From Dipteris shenzhenensis (taxonomy: Eukaryota > Polypodiophyta > Polypodiopsida > Gleicheniales), in NCBI GenBank assembly GCA_047967505.1, contig CM106540.1: a stretch of 64,000 bases of DNA; one strand, written 5' to 3'. The first letter of the stretch is position 1; each line of letters begins with the position of its first letter. The position numbers and the translations under genes are program-made. The notes under the pieces are model-generated. The model saw only the letters and a list, made by a program, of their open reading frames with translations. It made no database searches and had not been told where the DNA came from. Positions 42,691-55,375 of this stretch are shown here, in pieces.

Positions 42691-45400
42691 CTAGTAGGCT
42701 ACTAAAGTTGAAGTTTCTCTATATCCTGAAGAAGAACTAGTTTCCACTTAGCATACAAGTTAAAATTTCCCATCAAGCCCACCTCCCTTAATACTCCCAC
42801 CATTTTACTCCAGGCTCTTTTAGCTATCACACATGACCAGAACAAGTGGCCAATGTCCTCCTCACCTCATCCACATAGAGGACAATGCAAATTAACCTCT
42901 TTCCATCTCCCAATCCTAGAACAAAGAGGTAACCACTTGTGAAGTATTTTCCACAATATAAATCTCCCCTTGCGTGCTTCAAATCCTTTCCATAGGTCCT
43001 TCACCCAACTTCTCCACCACTTAGGGAAATGCCTAACCTTCCATTATCCTTCAGATAATCAAACATTGACATTTTGTCCATTACCTATCTATACATAGCT
43101 TAGCAGAAATTTTCTTAAGCGCTGCTCTACCACTAATTGACCCTCCAACCAACCACTGGAACTCAGCTGGATGGCCACTCATCTTGCAAACTATTCAATA
43201 CAATATACAACAAGACTTTTTCTTTGTCATCCAAGTTAAGCTGCTCCACCAATCTACTCATTGGTGGGCCCTGTTTGTCCCACAGCTGCAACCAAGTAGA
43301 AAGACCTTTTCACGCATGCTCCTAGCCTAGGATAGATCCAAGGAATCCATCGACTTCTCATTAATATGGACAGCCCAACTCCACCATATGTTCTCATGAA
43401 GATTGGAATCCCCTCATAGCCCCACCCTTCCCTTCCACATCATCAGTCCACTACATTGTTTCTAGGCATCAATTAACCATGACACCAAATCTAAACCCAA
43501 ATCTTGAGAGGTACCTACTCCCTTACCTCCACCATTTTCAACAAACCACTTCAAGCACTAAAACCAAGGGGCCTAAAACCAAGGGGCTCGGTAATCAAAG
43601 ATCTTATGCAACCATTTAGCCAGCAAAGAGATATTTTTTAAATCCACATCAAGAACTCCTAACCGCCCACCTACCTTGGGGGCCTTCAAAGCATCCCATG
43701 GGAGATAATGCCATTTTGTCTTCACTCCATCCTTCATCCACAAAAAAGTGCTAAACAATCTCTCTACCTCCATCCAACAAGATCTTTTGAATCTCCAAAT
43801 TGAGGTTAAGAAAGTGGTCATAGCCGTACCAATATATGTTTGATGACTAAGATACATGAATTCTAGCCCAAAGTCATTCCACAATTTTTGGTTTTAATTT
43901 ATCCTTGAACCTATCAAATCTCTGACATAGAGTGATGCCAACTCCTAGAGGGGTCCTAAATACCAGATCACCACCCCTCATTCAATCCATTTCCCTTTAA
44001 ATTGATTTAACCAACCAAGCTTGATGCTTGCATCAGTCTTCATGGCAAATGACTTGCTCCAACTACATGCTAACCCAGAAAGATCACAAAAATTCTCCAA
44101 AACACCCACTGAATTGTCAACACTAGATTGATTTTCAGCAACCAAGGCAATCGTATCGTTTGCAAAAAATTAAGAATAGAACTGTTCACTAGATGGAAAC
44201 TCCAATCACTTTATACTTCCCAACTCTAGACCATGTCTAATTTGGGCTATTAGAGGCATAGTACAAATTGCAAACAACAAAGGGGCGAGAGGGAACCCTT
44301 GTCTCACTAACCTGTGGAAATCAAAACAGCCAACTACCTTGCCACATTAATGCACAAAGCTGCAAAGGCATTCCCAAATAGAGGGATCACCATACATCAA
44401 AAGGCCTCACTAAACCCCAGCTTTTATTCAAAATTGCTAAGATGAAAGTCCACTTTATTCTATCATAACCTTTATCAAAATCAAAGTCCATAAGAACCAA
44501 AATTTTTTGCATCTTCATGGCAAAATCCACAACAAAGGAAACATTTAAGATATTTTCAAATATCTCCCTCTTCCTAATAAATCCATTCTTCTCACAGTCA
44601 ACCACCTTAATACAAATATCTCGGATTCTACAAGCCAATGGTTTAGCCACAAATTTTTATGACGTATTTAACATACGATGGGCCACCAATCCCCACCTTC
44701 AACCTATTTTAACACTTAGGGAACAACATCATCAAACCTACATTCACATCAGTAGACAACATCCCCTTACCCATGGAAGCATTTACCATTGCAACATAAT
44801 GAAACTTAGCTACATCCCAAAAGGCAACATAAAATTTAGAGGTAAGCCCATTAGGTCTTGGAGATTAATCCTTTTCCAAACAATATTCTCCTCTTTCAAC
44901 TCATCCATAGTAAGACAACTTGCTAGACTAGCTCTCTGAATACTAGACACACTTTTATTGAGTTCTTGCAAAAAGGCTTCGGCCTGTCTAGCTCATTCTT
45001 CATCCATTACCCCCTGCTCCCCAATAATCTTAGACAATCCATTAGGTCTAGGAGATTAATCCTTTTTTTTTTAAATTATCACTTCTTTCAACTCATCCAT
45101 AATAAGTTGTGTTGCTAGACTAGCTCTCTTAATACTAGACACAATTTTACTGAGTTCTTGCAAAAAGGCTTCGGTCCTATCTAGCCCATTCTTCTCCATT
45201 ACCCCTGGCTCTCCAATAATCTTAGACAATCCATGCCAAAACACCTCAGTTGCATGCCAATATTTGGAATGATTGCCACTTTTTCTTAAGAGGACTCTCT
45301 CAGACATCCACTCAGGATTGCAAAAGTGATAGAGATTCAAATTTCTATGCATGGGATAGTGACTTCCATTGTTGGATACTGGTTTAGGACAAGACATGCT
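42691..45400 (-). mobile_element. Plant L1-type LINE of a second family, decayed
   Basis: On the minus strand, RT remnants at 44387-44650 (MAKPLACRIRD, GFIRKREIFENIL and LMDFDFDKGYDRIKW, corresponding to the GR-I-D and D-x-x-KAYD-x-x-W motifs of plant L1) lead to FLWMKDGVKTKWHYLPWD and KVGGRLGVLDVDLKNISLLAKWL (43573-43790). A zf-RVT-like end follows near 42760-43010 with stops. The 5' end is missing. It is distinct from the family at 0-9.8 kb. Confidence 0.7.
44851..45231 (-). repeat. 191-bp tandem duplication inside the LINE
   Basis: Units start at 44851 and 45042 and both carry LQELSKIV-type coding on the minus strand. Moderate divergence suggests the duplication happened before or soon after inactivation. 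Confidence 0.7.
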
Positions 45401-46779
45401 GATTGGCTGAAAGGGAACTATGTTCTTGAATTAGTTGCATGTCCAAAAAGGAAATTTGGTTGTATAGCTATACCAAAACTTCATCTTTCTTGAAATACCA
45501 TCATACCAAAATGTTGCCCAACTTTTGAATTCCTTTGACAATGGTAGCAATCCATGAGGACTAAAATATTGACAATTTTCAAGATTTCTATGAAAATACT
45601 CTTAAATTTAGGCCTCTTTTTTGCATATTTTCTCCCCCATAGTGATAGTATACAATAGTGCTTTTAATTATGATTTAAAAAGTCCCAAATTTAAAAGGAA
45701 CATTCCATTTAGTTCTCATTTGTGCACAATGTTACCCACTTTATACACAATAGTATTTTGATAGGTAGTGATGAAGCTAGCATAATTGACACCCCTATCT
45801 CAAAATATACCCTTTTTCCTCACCAAGGTGGTCCCCTTACCCTAAATCTATCTTTGCCAAATCCTCCCAAATGTTAAAAGTCTTTTAAAATCTCAAATTT
45901 GGCTTGAAATATTTCAAACCTTATCATAAACCATTCCTATGCATCCATATCATTTTCCAACCCCCTAATTCCTTCTTTTCTCACCATACCATTGTATGTT
46001 ATGATCTCAATTCTTGATGTGTAGTCTCCAGTGGTGAGTCACATGTCATGGGAATCTTGGGCAAATGCTATTGAAGCCTCTACTCTCAAACAACTCCTTG
46101 TGGGAGCCCCGTATGTGCAAACCACCCAAACTTCTACTGGATCATGCACAAGTGATTCCACGAGGGCAGGGATGAGAGGGGAGAAGGGCTAGAGAGGGGA
46201 ATGAGGGCATGAGGGAGAGGAGATGGTGGTAGGGGAATAGTGGCAATCACAAAACAACTCCTAAGAAAGAACAAGAAGACTCAAGGAAGAGAGTGAGAAG
46301 AAGAGAGCTTCTATTCCAATTCTTGAAAGTACACAATGAAGACCAAGGTCAATTTTTGGCCTTATATCCATATCCACCTTTTGAAAGGAGGGTTGAGCCT
46401 TGCACTCTCTTATACCTCTCTTCTCTTGTTTTATAAGCACTTGGGCCCATTTAGCTCCAAGGGAATTATCAGCTGCTACTCCTCATGCTCTCTCCTACAT
46501 TTTCGCTTTCACTACTATTAACTGACATGGCGGTTAACGTGCTCCCCTTCCTGTTCACAGTCCACCCATGGATTGTGTTGGGTGTATAATGTTGGACTTG
46601 AGGGCATTGTTCATTATTTGGTAGGGGTCAAATATCCTATGGGAGATGTGGCAAACGGGATGTAGCAGCTTCTAAAAATGTGTCTCGAAAATATCTTCAA
46701 ATGTCTAAATGTGATGGCCGAGAAGATTTTGGACATGTGTATTACTTGAGGGAATAAGGGGCCCTCGTTGAGATAGAAC
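45401..46779. other. No gene seen
   Basis: A/T-rich, no element recognised; a purine-rich patch lies near 46165-46300. Confidence 0.45.
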
Positions 46780-48790
46780 ACTATTTTTGCTTTTGCAGAC
46801 GCTTATGGTGCTCTTCCATCGGTAGGTCTAGAGTAGGAAGGTCACTTAGCAACATAGTTAGTAGCCAAAAAAAGTTCATGGTTGCCACAACTGTTGGATC
46901 TAGTATGGATGCAAATGTCATGTTGAACTCCTCCATTTGGGTAGCGAGGGCGAGGGAGGAGCCAACCCCCAAAAAATTAAAGCGAGGGAAGTTGTATGCA
47001 ATGTTGGGATCTTTTTCTTGCATCTTCTCAAAATTGGGCCAACTCCAGCATTGGCGTAGTAGCATGAAGGTGGGGTCGATCCACCATTCATGCCCCACAT
47101 AGCATTAAGTCCTCCAAAATGTTGTGTGTTTCAAAAATGGGATTCTCCATTGATTACTGTCTACCATGGCGAAACCACCCATTCCTTGTTTTTGGAAATG
47201 TCTATAGAATAATATCTTTGTCGGCTTGGGTTATGATGTTGTAGTTAGGTTGGTTATATCCTCCCCATGTGTGCCAATCATGTTCACATCGCCATTTGCA
47301 AAAGTTGCATAGAATGAGCTTAGTTAAAGCTTTCACCTCCATAATGTCTTTCTGAGAGAGATGAAAGTTTTGCAGGTTTCCTTTCCACCTGTTCACGTCT
47401 GTCACTTCTTTTACTGACTTGAAAGAAGTTATTGCCTCATAGTAGGTATCGTGATCTGGTGTGGAGTCTTGTGGCTATGCTGATCCTCTTCTTCTAGGGG
47501 ATGTTGGCCAAATTCTTCTTCTAGCTCCTCTTTGTATGGCCCTTCCAGATGGGAGAAGAGCATGGGCTTTAGTATATTGTACCACTAATTGGTACCCATG
47601 TCTTTGCATCCCTCTTCATCAAGAGACTCCTATTGCATGTCCCCTGTTCTGTGCTATGCAGTAGAGGGCTGTGTGGTGGAGTCCATGCTTGTCTGAGTGC
47701 CAGTGTGACTGTGGAGCTTGGGCCTATGCCAGGTGTTGTGTCGGGGTGAGGAGGGAGGTGGGTGTGGGGAGGTCAGAGAAAGAGTCCAAGTTAAGTCCAT
47801 ATTATTAGGATGGACTTTTGTAGGGTAGGCCACATGTGAATCATCAAATTGACTTATGCCAGTTTGAATCATGTTCTGAAGGGCTTGTAAAATATTATTG
47901 TAAAGGACCATGATGTCGGTAGTGAGATATCTTTCACTTCCTGCCATAACCAGGCAGTGGAAAATGAATTTGACGTCATTGTGCCCGCACCCCTATATCC
48001 ATTCAAGACTACGTTGGAGAATCTTAAGATTGCAAGGGAGGTATTCTAGGATAAAAGGCTTTATAAGTTCCAATAGTGGTGTAGTCATAAGGAAATTAGC
48101 AGACTCTTGAAGCACTCTACCTCATGCCATGAAATTTTATACAATGGGGTGGTAATGGAGTGTTAGGATATCCATGTCTTGTTCCAAAATTAAATTTGCA
48201 CGTGGTCTGTACTACCCCTAGGAGGTGTCGGAAGGCGTCTTGGAGCCGATGGATAATATTAGAAGTGGTACTCTCCATCCTCATGCATCCATCTTGTTGT
48301 GCACGTTGCCTTCTTGTAGTTGGCCACAAATTTGATAGCCTATCAGAGGTTCAGATGGCAGGGGGCTTGTCTGCTACTATCTACAATCCAAGTGATCTGA
48401 CATAGGGCACCACCTCAGGGCCATGAAGTGCCTAGTATATCCTGTAATTTTTTATGTTGCACCTAAACTGTGAGTGCAGCACCATGCCCTGCAACTATTT
48501 GAGCCACTCCTTGGCGAGAGGGGAGAACCTTGTGAAATGTACTACATGCTCAGAGAAGTTATTGACTTCTATTGTGTCCTAGATTCTGCATTTGTAGAGG
48601 GTGCAAGTAGTGGATTGTTGTGTTGGGGACTCTTTTTCATGGAATTGTTCCCACTCCATTTGATTGGGTAGCGGTATGGAAATGGTATGGGATGTGGAAG
48701 GGGTAACATATTGATGAAGAGTTGCCCAGTGAGCTCTTCACTTGAAAAGAGGTCGTGCGTGGAGACAGGGTGTGAAGAGATGGTGGACAT
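46780..48790 (-). pseudogene. Unidentified degraded coding region
   Basis: Successive minus-strand frames (48790-48569, 48329-48117, 47947-47654, 47405-47202, 47098-46781) have protein-like composition and lie in a consistent order, with stops and shifts between them. Examples are LYNNILQALQNMIQTGISQF and CNFCKWRCEHDWHTWGGY. No known transposon domain was recognised. An AATAAAG-rich block lies immediately upstream, as it does before the gypsy gag at 57.7 kb, so a gag-like origin is one guess. Confidence 0.3.
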
Positions 48791-48889
48791 GTAGGTGACT
48801 AATGCATAGGAGTGATAGCAGAAGCTCTAGGAGGCTGTGGAAATTTGGACAAAAATTGAACTGAGATTTGGTACGATGCAAATGAGGTA

Positions 48890-49250
48890 TTGACAAATGA
48901 GGCAGGTTGTTTATATAGGGGACCTATTAAAGCAATGGGTTATGTTTAGAAATAGCACAACAACTGGCTTTAATAAAGTAGCACTGGCATTAGCAAGGAG
49001 ATATAGTAGTGACTCGATGTTAATAAAGCAACAGGGTAGCATTATTAAAGCAATAAGTGGCCTTATTCTAGCAACAATTGGCATTAATGGAATAGCGTGT
49101 TGTAGAATTAGAGGTCGGGCATTATCAGTAAAGTAGCAATTGGCATTAATATGGCAACAATTGGCATGATTTTTAGCATAATGGGAGTACGGAGTTTGCT
49201 ACATTAATTTTATAGTAGTAATGAGACAACTGAGTTAGTCATTCCTTTAT
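48890..49250 (-). repeat. Iterated AATAAAGCAAC-type block, possible LTR remnant
   Basis: Short units of the type TTAATAAAGCAACA and GGCATTAATA recur through the block. A related block is at 58020-58530, and both share a segment like TTGCTAC(A/G)TTAATTTT. Each lies just upstream, on the minus strand, of a degraded coding region, so they may be LTR remnants of one family. Confidence 0.4.
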
Positions 49251-49282
49251 CAGTCTCACTGTGTTAGGGATATAGCATCGAG

Positions 49283-50990
49283 TCAACTTTTGAGGTCCTT
49301 GATGATGATTTTGACTACCTGACTAACTCTACAGGACTTCTCCATGTGTGCAAGTACATAGGAATTGAGACACATATGATAAGCCACCATGAAGTGTGTG
49401 TGTCCTTTTGTGATTCCCACTATGAAGTCAAATTCTAGGAGGATAAGAATCCATCGAGTGATGTGACCGGTCATGCATGGCTTATTGACTAAGTATAGGA
49501 AAGCCTGGTGATCTATGAAGAAGACAAGCTTGTTTGCTAACAAGTAATGCCTAAACCTTTTAATTGCATACACCATGGCGAGTCCCTCTCATTTAGTTGT
49601 GGTATAGTTCATCTCAGCATCATTTTGCTGGCAATGACTAGAAAAGTATATGGGGTAATCCAAGTTAATAAACTCACCTGGTTGTGCGAGTACCCACCCT
49701 ACTAGCAAATTTTGAGACATCGATGCGAACATGAAATACTAAGTCCCAATCAGAAGCTCGCAAAATAGTGGCGAGGGCCAAGACCAACTTAAGGGTCTCA
49801 TAGGATAACTAACACTCTTCTGTCCAAATAGAACACAATTAGCAATTTGTATAGGGGGCAAGCAATCTCAGCATAATTCTAAATAAAGTGATGGTAGTAG
49901 CTTGTATGCCCCTTGAATCGCTGTACATCCTTTTTATTTGTGGGTGGGGGTAGTTCTAGAATTAGCTTGATCTTATTATAATCCATGGAAATCCCATTCT
50001 TGGACACTAGGTGCCCGAGTATCACCCCATGCTTCACCCAGAACTGACACTTCAAGAGATTGAGGGAGATTCAATAGAGATGACATCTCTCTCAAATACA
50101 AGTCTTAGATATTTAAAATGATCATCCCATTTAGAGTGAATGCATAGATCATCTAGGGAAACCTATAGAAAATCCCTTAGGCATTCCTTAAAGGAGGTGA
50201 TCATCAGCTACCACCACTAGAATGTAGCAGGAGCCTTGGAGAGTCTAAAGATCAACTTTTGAAGCATAAACTCCCCATTTCATGGTGAATGCAGTTTTAT
50301 ACTGATCTTGAGGCACTATAGACACCTGATCATATCCTGAGAACCCATCTAAGAAGTTGTATGCTTCTTTGCTTGTGACCCTTTCCAAGACATGCTATGT
50401 GAAGGGAAATTGGTCGTGATCCTTATGAGTTTCCACATGTACTTTCTTGAGATCAAACCATACCCTAACCTTGCTATTGTTTTTTAGCACACATGACTAT
50501 GGGCGACACCCAGTCTGTATGCTCAATCTCATAAATGAAACCTGCATTGGTTTGTTTCTATAGTTCTTCTCGGATGATCATTGCATATTTTGGGTTCATG
50601 GGATAGGGTCATTGTTGTACCGATCTAATGTCATCTATCATAGGGATGGTGTATTTCTAGGTGAAACAATTTTGAAACTCATGTGACAAGGCAAGCAAGC
50701 CTTGTTCTTGCTCAAGAGTTAGGTCATCAGCTATGTAAATTGTCTTAGGGTCTTCTCCTATACCAGCCAGGTTCACCTTCTTGACCTTGCCAAGACTGTC
50801 GTACCCATTTTGGTCTCCTTCTTTGTAAGGTAGTCAATAGAGCGAGCGAGAAAAGGCGAGCGGGCCCAAAAAAGTGAGCGATCTTTTCCACAATCCCTTA
50901 TAGAGGTAGCCAACATAGCTCTGTGAAATCCACTATTTGGGAAGAATCTCCGAAATGAAACTTAACCTACTTTCCATATTTAGGAGAGTA
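49283..50990 (-). pseudogene. Ty3/gypsy pol remnant: RT and RNase H
   Basis: On the minus strand, PMNPKYAMIIREEL and TNAGFIYEIEHTDWVSPIVM (about 50610-50500) are the RT entry. LDDLCIHSKWDDHFKYLRLV (near 50130) has the catalytic DD. DAEMNYTTTK and MVYAIKRFRHYLLANKLVFF (49620-49510) are the RNase H end. Stops and shifts are numerous. Integrase was not found beyond 49283. It may belong with the gag at 55.4-57.7 kb, now separated by later insertions. Confidence 0.65.
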
Positions 50991-51604
50991 AAGCAAGTTC
51001 ATAATATATTATAATTATCTTGATAATGTAACTTGGACTTAGTAGCATAGGAGAGACTAAAGCAACTAACACTTTTCCAACAACTCAATTCTCAAATCCT
51101 TCAGTGGGTCTATTGACGATGACTTGCACAATTTATTGATATTTCATAGTCCCTCATATGGCTGCAAGTTGTATATTCATGCCTATGAGTCTCACTATAT
51201 ACGCATGTCAAAAGATTTTATTGATTTTCTTTCTCTTCATCAAGATCCTAGGTATTCATTTGCCTCATATAAAGTTGCAAACATATCTCACGCCTTTTTT
51301 AATGTTTTCATTGTATTTAACTATCCAAGCACAACATCCTGTACATTTTGCTTTCTCAAATGGTAATTGTATTTGTCCTTCCTATCCCATTTAAATCGTG
51401 CATGTGAAATACATTGTGTCTATGGATTACTCTTGGATTACCAATAGCTAGTTTGTTAATGTACCATCAACATATTCCCATTTGTCATCCAATAAACCAA
51501 TGTACATTTCCAAGTAATGTGATTTGAGTTGTCTAGATTCACTAAAATCTCAAGATTAATGTTTCTTGTAGTTGACATGATTTGGGTGTCAAATGACCTG
51601 TATA
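50991..51604. other. No gene seen
   Basis: A/T-rich spacer between the gypsy and copia remnants. Confidence 0.45.
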
Positions 51605-51895
51605 CAAACCTGAGGTCACTAGACCAGACATTGCATTTGCAGTGGGAGTTGTTAGCAGGTATATGGCTAATCCAGGAAAGAGGCATTGGGAGGCAGTTAA
51701 GTGCATCATGAGGTACATGAAGGGTACCAAGGAGATGTGCATTTGCTTTGGTAGAGGAGACATGCATGTACTTGGGTACACAGATTCAGACTATGCAGGG
51801 CATGTGGATAGTAGGAGATCCACTTCTGGTTATGTGTTCACCTTTGCAGGTGGTGCAGTGTCGTGGATGTCTCGCACACAGAAGTGTGTTGCTTG
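51605..51895 (+). pseudogene. Ty1/copia RNase H-region fragment
   Basis: DIAFAVGVVSRYMANPGKRH, AVKCIMRYMKGT, LGYTDSDYAGHVDSRRSTSG and AVSWMSRTQKCVA are hallmark copia segments between RT and RNase H. The match stops where LSTTEAEY would be expected. Both ends are truncated; no LTR. One reading frame is open throughout, so it is younger than the surrounding gypsy remnant. Confidence 0.8.
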
Positions 51896-52069
51896 GACAA
51901 TTTGCAAGTTTCCATTGAGAGTGATTGTGCATGCCAGGAGGATACATACAAGCAACATGACCAATTTCCACCCAACTCTTGCACAAATTTGGAATCTCTA
52001 AGATCTTTCTCTCTCTTACCAAATGAGCAAGGTACCTACAAATCAATAATCACTAATTATTTGGACCTC

Positions 52070-53923
52070 CTATATAAAGAAAAGTTCACAAAAAATTTGA
52101 GACAAACAAAACTGATTGTCAAGTTCAATGTTGTTATAAGCTTCACAAAACAAAAATAGAAAAGCACCATCATTAAAACTAAAAGGGACCACAACCCTGT
52201 GAGTGGCCATGTCCAACTCAGAGAGACCGTCTACTTTCTTTCCTCCCTTACTCTCAATCTTTGAATCCTTTGATCGTAGAGCTAAGAACAAGTGCTTTCT
52301 TCCTTCCAATTTTATGTCCTCCATGTACTGTTGCATTCTGTAATTTTTTGTTGTCTCTAAAGGAATGCCCATGGTTGTTACAATCCTCAAGTCATCAATG
52401 AACTTTCAAAGCCTGGGTCTCTACTTTCTCAAGAAATATCTCTCTATTAATCCATCTACACAAGTGGAAAACAAAGTATTCACACAACTAAGACTTATGG
52501 CACTTCTATAATACATACAAACATTGCAAAATAAGTTTATTTATGAAAGGAATAACTCACCATCTATACTCCACATCCCCCACATGCATGAAATAGATAT
52601 CCCTCATTGGTTTCGTAGCCTCCAACAAGGAAAGAAAAATGATTTTTTTCTCCAATCTCAAATCAGACTTTGCTATGAGTTGCAGCTTCTCCATAGTTAC
52701 ACAAGAGTCCAGACCATCAAATCGCAAGGCAAATAACTTTTCCAACCAGGCCTCACCCAAGCGTGGATCTATGCAATTCAAAACCTATCCAAGCACTGCA
52801 TGTTAGATGCATAAAATGATTAAAAAATGTAACAACAAGAAGAATTAAACTCTCACCTTTCCCATCCTGTCAACAATTCTCTTTTGAATCAAGACGCATT
52901 GCTTTCCTTTAGTTTCTATTCTTTGGTCTATAGGCATCTTTGTGGATATCTTATCAATTGATTTTTTAAGCTCTCTGTTGTACTCAACCTACATAAAATA
53001 TTTCCTTTTATAGAAAGAAAGGGAATGAAAGAGAATAAGCACCAAGAGAAGTGTAGCATTAAACCTGAAGGACCAATCTTGCAAGATAGCCTCTTGTCAA
53101 CGGAAACCAGGGCCTTTTTCCTTTACTCTCATGAGCCCTCCAGTTCTCTATGGATTTCACTTCATTAGGAGGCAATAATCTCATAAATATCGTAGGATCA
53201 CACTCACAAATGTTGTGTGCATTTATGAGTGTGTCTCGGAGGCTAGGTTTGATGATGGCATGCTCATTCATACTACAAGATACATCAAAAGATTAGTTCA
53301 TTTGTACAAAATAAAAATAATGAAGGTAAAGAATTATACAACACAAAATAATGAAAGAAAAAAAGGTATCAAAGTACTTATGAATTCATGCGCTGTAGGC
53401 CAGCCAATAGAGTAATCTTGTTCGGCTCAACTTTTAGCATGTTCTAATAGTACTATATGGTCTTGTACTTTGTAAGCCTTAAAGGGCCTAGGGACTTGAT
53501 GCAAATCTGCTATCTCTTCCTCATCCCCGTCCTCTTCTATGACTTTTGGAGCAATTTGACCTCCCTTATAGGGGGTCTTAGCATATTTGGCCTTGGGTGC
53601 TCTTGCTTTTTGGAGTGGTTTATCCTCAAGAGGAGGCATCTCTATAAAAGGGGCCTCTTCCACCTCAAGGAAACTGAGGGGGGCCTTTATTCTATCCAAT
53701 CTGGCACCCCAATTTGATGAAAACTTGTGGTGTACCATCAAGATGCCAACATACCTTAGCCAATGAAGGTTTATTCTCACTTTTCTTACCCTTGGTCCTC
53801 AATTGGGGCCCTCCAAATATTTAACATGTTAAGGAGAACTACTATACCTAGACCTTTGGGATCATACATCGCCACCTTGGTTCTTGGCTTTTCGACTACA
53901 TCTATGGTCGCCAAGACATGCAT
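52070..53923 (-). CDS. Unrecognised intron-containing gene (six exons, possibly inactive)
   Basis: Exons on the minus strand: 53923-53790 (ATG; donor AAGG/GTAAGA), 53700-53378 (acceptor GCCAG), 53272-53065 (acceptor TTGTAG, donor TTCAG/GTTT), 52988-52857 (TGTAG; AAAG/GTGAG), 52784-52561 (GATAG; GATG/GTGAGT), 52385-52070 (TTGAG; stop TAG). Phases agree at exons 1-2 and 3-4-5-6. Exon 2 carries a TGA at 53427-53429 (CGA would fit) and the 2-3 junction is out of phase, so it may be inactivated there. About 440 residues: basic-acidic linker (EEDGDEEEI), then FPLTRGYLARLVLQV, KQCVLIQKRIVDRMGK and WLEKLFALRFDGLDS. No known domain seen. Confidence 0.5.
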
Positions 53924-53936
53924 CCAATGAACAAAT

Positions 53937-54160
53937 CGAGAGAGAGGAGAGGAGAAGAGTGAAGATGAGGAGAGAGGGAACAGCTAGAGAGCACACCACA
54001 AATGACTAACTGTACACTAGATTTAGTTGAAACTGTAGAATATATACAAATCCCTTTAGGGTTAGGGTTTCTTACCCTTTTCTTTATAGCACTCTATTGG
54101 GTTAGTACTATGCACATATAGAACATATTATGTTGATATGGTTCCTCAACACCTTCCCTC
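53937..54160 (-). repeat. Ty1/copia 3' LTR with polypurine tract
   Basis: On the minus strand GAGGGAAGG (54152-54160, PPT) runs straight into TGTTGAGGAACC (LTR start, 54151). A TATA-like GCTATAAAG and a doubled telomere-type AAACCCTAACCCTAA (54056-54071) lie inside, followed by a CT-rich end. The right edge near 53937 (TTTGTTCA) is a guess. It ends within about 15 bp of the ATG of the unrecognised gene. Confidence 0.6.
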
Positions 54161-54274
54161 AAGATCAACATCATGAAGTAGGCCTTCCCTCAAGATGATC
54201 ATTTTGGGGAATCGAAGAAGGACTAAGCATGACATTCCATCACACTCCTTTAATGGGAATGTCCTTCCTCTACG

Positions 54275-55205
54275 TCAAAGTAAGAGCTTGTCGGTACTTC
54301 TCAAAATCTCTTTGCCAAGTGGTTTGGTGAAGATGTCTGCAATGTTTTCTTTGCTATCACAATGCTGTAGTGTGATGTCACCAAGTAACACTCTTTCTCT
54401 GATGAAATGCTCTCTAACAACAATGTGCTTTGGATTCTTGGCCAATGCTTGAGCTGATTGATTATCACAGTATGTTGTTGTTGTCTTTGATTCATTAAAG
54501 CAATTTGTTTTTGACAATAGTATTATGAGCCATATAGCTTCACATGCACCTATTGTGAGTGCCCTATATTTTGCTTATGTTGAAAACATAGAAATAGTTG
54601 GTTGCTTGCTTGACAACCATGATATAGCACCTTGACCAAGGAAAAATGCATATCCCTATGTGGATCTCCTAGTCTCATGATCTCTTGCATAGTCATTGTC
54701 ACTCTCTCCATGCAACCTTGGATGACTTCGTTTGTATTATATTCCAAACTGTCTTGTACCTCTGATGTATCTCAAGAATCTTTTGGCTAAATTCCAATGA
54801 GACTATTTTGGATTTGCCATAAACTGTGCTAGTGAACTTATTGCATAACAAATATATGGCCTTGTGATAGTCAAATAAATAAGACATGAGCTGCCGATAG
54901 TACTCATCATTGGCTATAGGCTTTTTTGAATATTTCGTAAGTTTTAAACTCTGTTCCATGGGAGTGATTGCAATCTTGCAATCTACCATTTGAAACTTCT
55001 TCAGAAGATTGTCAACATACTTTAACTAACTTATGAAGGTGCTATCTGAGTCTCTCCATAACTCAATACCAAGACAATAGTGCATAAGTCCAAGATCTTT
55101 CATGTTGAACTCTAATGATAAGTCTTGATTTAGCTTTTTTATGAAGCTATCATTGCTACCGATCACAATTAGATCATCTACGTACAAAAGTGCAATAGTG
55201 ATGTT
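54275..55205 (-). pseudogene. Ty1/copia pol: RT and RNase H
   Basis: On the minus strand: LLYVDDLIVIGSN with catalytic DD near 55180, MKDLGLMHYCLGIE, VDNLLKKFQMVDCK, TPMEQSLKLT (55020-54950), then shifted pieces, then TTTYCDNQSAQALAKNP and REHFIRERV, ADIFTKPLGKE at 54480-54300, the conserved copia RNase H end. The 5' part is missing beyond 55205. Interrupted by stops, so inactive. Its 3' LTR follows. Confidence 0.75.
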
Positions 55206-55375
55206 TTAGCTGCCTAGGCTTACGGCCCATCTACGATGCTGCATTTCACCTACCCTAACCTTATCCTCAAGCCATGGCATGGCGGGGTTTGCGATCAATC
55301 TCACAGGACCCGATGAGGTCAAGGTGGAGACCATTGGTGGTCTCTTCATCCCCGAACCACTCTAGATGTGACAAT

